Part shown: piece after piece, positions 61,601-64,000 of the stretch
Layout of the letters: each line of letters opens with the position of its first letter
How positions within the stretch are numbered: position 1 is the stretch's first letter
Source of the DNA: Brachyhypopomus gauderio
Taxonomy: Eukaryota; Chordata; Actinopteri; Gymnotiformes; Hypopomidae
Direction: 5' to 3'
NCBI RefSeq assembly: GCF_052324685.1
Contig: NC_135212.1
Coordinates: forward strand, 4,688,079 to 4,752,078
Length of the DNA stretch: 64,000 bases
Notes under the pieces: model-generated
Told to the model about the DNA's origin: nothing
The model's input: the letters and a program-made list of their open reading frames with translations, nothing else
Databases searched by the model: none
Program-made: the position numbers and the translations under genes

Positions 61601-64000
61601 TAACCTGCTTGGTAACCTTGCGTAACTGCTCAGTCAGACGTCCAGCCATTTCCTCCAGCTTGCGAAAAGCCTATATGAGAAGAACCAGAATATCCTCATA
61701 TAAAGAAGTGAAGTACTGCTTCAGCAACAGATACTACCACAAGCTGACTAAGACCGGCAGAAGCTATGAGTATGAATATGAGTATGAATATGGAGTGTGA
61801 ATATGAGTATGAGCATGAGTATGAATATGAGCATGAACATGAGTATGAATGAGTATGAATATGAGTGTGAATATGAGCACGAATATGAGTATCAATATAA
61901 GTATGAATATGAGCATGGACATGAGTATGAATGAGTATGAATATGAATATGAGTGTGAATATGAGTATGAACATGAGTATGAATATGAGTATAAATATGA
62001 GTATGAATATGAATATGAGCATGAACATGAGTATGAATACAAGTATGAATATGAGCATGAACATGAGTATGAATATGAGCATGAACATGAGTATGAATAT
62101 GAGTATGAGAATGAGTATGAGTACGAGTATGCCTAAGCCTGTTACCTCCTCTGGAGCAGTCTGGCTTGTCAGCATAGCATCCAGGAACTCATACAAGTAC
62201 TGCAGGCAATTAGACACACAATTCAATCTCATACTTTATCAGTTACATAAATCAAACACTGAAGGCTCTTTCAAAGTGAGTTCAACAGCTATATTATGAT
62301 ATTGTGATGTCACTCTGACCTTCGTTTAATTAGGAATGTATTTATTTTCATAAAATAGCAGACGGACTAATAGATAGATTGCACTCATAAGACTTGAGGG
62401 CAATAAATCCACCAAGTGAAAGACCCAGGCTAGAAGTGCCTGACACTTTAAATGCCCTTTCAAGTACTCCTGCATGAATTTCACCCATCCAAATGGAACC
62501 AGAGGAGCGTGTCTTACTGGAGAAAGGAACTTGTAAGTGAGGTGAGCGTTCTCTGCCATTACATCAGCAGCGAGGTCAAAGTACTGGAAGAAAAACAGAG
62601 CAGAGAGCAGCTGAGTTTACTCTAGCGACAAAGCGCTCACTCGAAACTCGGCAGGGAGAGCCTGGGGCTACGGGCTGGAGCCCGGTGCTCATGTTGTTCT
62701 TAAGAGCAGAAGAGCTCACCTCAAATTTACAATAGAGGAGGATGAGGTTGCCGAACGTTACAGGAGGGAAAGGGTTCTGCTGGAGGAGGAAAGCCAGCTT
62801 CTCGAAGCCCTCTGATGGCTTGGTGTTCATGTTCATCAAGGCCTGGTTGTGTAGGGTGACTGGGTCCAGTTCCTACACACCAGAGGTAACAGTTATTCCG
62901 CACAGTCAAGCTACATTTCAAAATAGAACGCAAAATGATAAAACAAAATGCTTTGATGAAATTATTCTGTTTTCCTAAGGAAAATCTGTACTTGTGACTA
63001 ATAAAATGTATTCACAGAGACGACACCACTGGTTAACACCAGAGGGCAGCATCTACTTTACTTCCCTGGCCAAGCAAGTCAAGGCCAAACAAGAAGCACC
63101 TTCGAAAGAAAGAACAAAAATGAACGAATGAAAGAATGAAAAAAGAAAAAGAAAAAAGCTGAAAACCCTGCAGCACAGCTCTGGACTACAAAAGCAACAC
63201 ATTTTATGCCAAGAGATTTTTATTTTTAAAAGCATACGCTAATTATGTGCAGTAATGATCTGATGAGAACCAGGAAGAAAAAACATCAAAACAACGTAAA
63301 CACTTTGCTTTGGGGCAACAGGAACACCTCAACTTTCTTCTCAAGTGTAAAAATGTGGCACGCGTTTTTGCATCGAACTCAGCTGTGCAGGCTGCAGTAC
63401 GCCTCTCCTTTCCTGCAGGGTACCACCGGTGTATTTAATGAGGTCTTACATAAGCTGAGGGCACCGTCTGGATACATTTGGTGTCGGTCGGGAAATGGAG
63501 TGAAGACATTCTCATCATTCCAGCAGGCAGGTGTAGCCAAACGGAGTCCCATTTTCACAGCAATACTCTAAACCCAGCCAGGGCAGAACTAAAACTCCAT
63601 CATCCGAGAACTCCTTCAACTGAATAATTAGAGGAAGGGGTCCACTGAGGCTATGAGTCCAGGAGCTCAGCAGTACTCGCATCTGACTTTTCCATCTATG
63701 GGCTATGTGTGCCAAAACAACAAAAAACAAGCTAGTCGACAGAGGGCCAAATGGGTTCACGAAAAGATCCCTAACGAGAGGACGCATGCCCGAACCTCGT
63801 GGGGAAAAAGGTCTCGCCTGCACGAAAACAAGCTGAGCAGGTGAACGAGTGACGGTAAGCAGGACGCCATGATGCGTTCCTGGAGGGCTCTGTAAAGGGT
63901 AAGGGAGTGGTGGCGATTCAGAGCCACCGGTCCAGTACCTCCTCTGACCTCGGGGGCATATCAGTCAGGGCCTCTTGAGCGGCATCGTCTGCGGGAGGGG
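58614..64000 (-). CDS. TTC30/IFT70 tetratricopeptide protein, 3' part, 12 exons visible
   Basis: Minus-strand exons: >64000-63939, 62872-62720, 62583-62518, 62199-62146, 61670-61605, 61296-61220, 61115-60905, 60474-60403, 60307-60204, 60091-60013, 59260-59131 and 58750-58614. About 400 residues are visible; the N-terminal third lies beyond the window. TTC30/IFT70 is a TPR-rich subunit of intraflagellar transport complex B; the zebrafish member is fleer, needed for ciliary tubulin polyglutamylation. Recognised blocks: 'AAQEALTDMPPRSEEELDPV', 'LHNQALMNMNTKPSEGFEKL', 'LLQQNPFPPVTFGNLILLYC', 'IFRKSVEFCNEHDTWKLNVA', 'VLFMQENKYKEAIGFYEPIV', 'VLANLCVSYIMTSQNEE', 'GNYDFGISRVIKSLEPYNK' and 'EERMHIGKNTVTYEARMIKA'. 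The end is 'LFYEVIGWNQ'. Phases agree at every junction. I do not distinguish ttc30a from ttc30b with certainty. Confidence 0.95.
61427..61620. repeat. 50-bp minisatellite copying the ttc30 exon-intron boundary
   Basis: CATAACCTGCTTGGTAACCT recurs at 61449, 61499, 61549 and 61599, spaced exactly 50 bp. The rightmost copy is the true end of the ttc30 exon 61670-61605 and its GTTATG donor, read on minus; the other three lie in the following intron. Between them is GTTTAGGAGACATACTGCTA. Confidence 0.95.
61767..62133. repeat. Hexanucleotide (TATGAR)n array in ttc30 intron
   Basis: Imperfect GAATATGAGTATGA... repeats with scattered CATGAG and CACGAA variants. It is open on both strands in several frames because the unit has no stops. 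It lies about 13 bases downstream of the exon 62199-62146 donor. Confidence 0.95.
62873..63938. other. ttc30 intron
   Basis: 1.07-kb intron between two visible exons; no further feature is supported. Confidence 0.8.

Noticed and set aside
61696..62299. Open frames on both strands with MSMNMS, EYEYE or SYSYS repeats
   Set aside because: Translations of a hexanucleotide repeat inside a ttc30 intron.

Overview
The window reads as a teleost fish genome segment. The evidence is multi-exon vertebrate genes with GT-AG introns, very dense DNA transposons (hAT, PIF/Harbinger, Tc1), fish-type LINE, SINE and LTR relics, and long CA and minisatellite arrays. The style of the tandem zinc-finger gene and of the transposons suggests an ostariophysan, but I cannot fix the species.

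Two domains are visible. Bases 1 to about 42,400 are gene-poor and built from transposons nested inside transposons. The main pieces are: a BEL/Pao-like gag broken by a hAT element that itself holds a SINE (2.3-5.1 kb); solo LTRs (5.2-5.6 and 8.5-8.9 kb); a hAT with 8-bp target duplications (6.7-7.7 kb); a 7SL RNA fragment (8.3-8.45 kb); an L1 relic on the minus strand (8.9-11.9 kb); a CR1-group LINE carrying two hAT elements and a tRNA-like SINE (12.6-15.8 kb); a palindrome within a palindrome (15.9-19.2 kb); and a composite of two near-identical hAT copies flanking a 31-bp satellite, the whole bounded by one 8-bp duplication (20.0-23.2 kb). After these come the only intact coding gene of this half, a 26-finger C2H2 protein (23.9-26.1 kb, minus), then a Harbinger-type element split by a hAT (27.5-29.4 kb), a THAP-type element (31.4-32.6 kb), a LINE split by a Myb-carrying Harbinger (35.2-38.5 kb), and a two-gene Harbinger (38.7-40.9 kb).

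Bases 42,400-64,000 are a compact genic block whose exons I could define to the base, with reading phase consistent across every junction: a proto-type galectin (minus, 4 exons), eef2kmt (plus, 8 exons), alg1 (minus, 13 exons), the C16orf89 homologue (plus, 8 exons) and the 3' part of ttc30/ift70 (minus, 12 exons visible, running off the right edge). As I recall, EEF2KMT, ALG1 and C16orf89 are also neighbours on human 16p13.3, so this order is probably ancient. eef2kmt and alg1 converge, with their poly(A) signals only about 15 bp apart. alg1 and C16orf89 diverge across a region of about 1 kb that holds a 295-bp palindromic element.

The products have unrelated jobs: sugar binding, methylation of translation factor eEF2, early N-glycan assembly in the ER, a secreted protein of unclear role, and intraflagellar transport. 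The most unusual signals are in the transposon half: one internal module shared by four elements with unrelated ends, and the hAT-satellite-hAT composite. In the genic half, the oddest feature is a minisatellite in ttc30 that has multiplied a splice donor.
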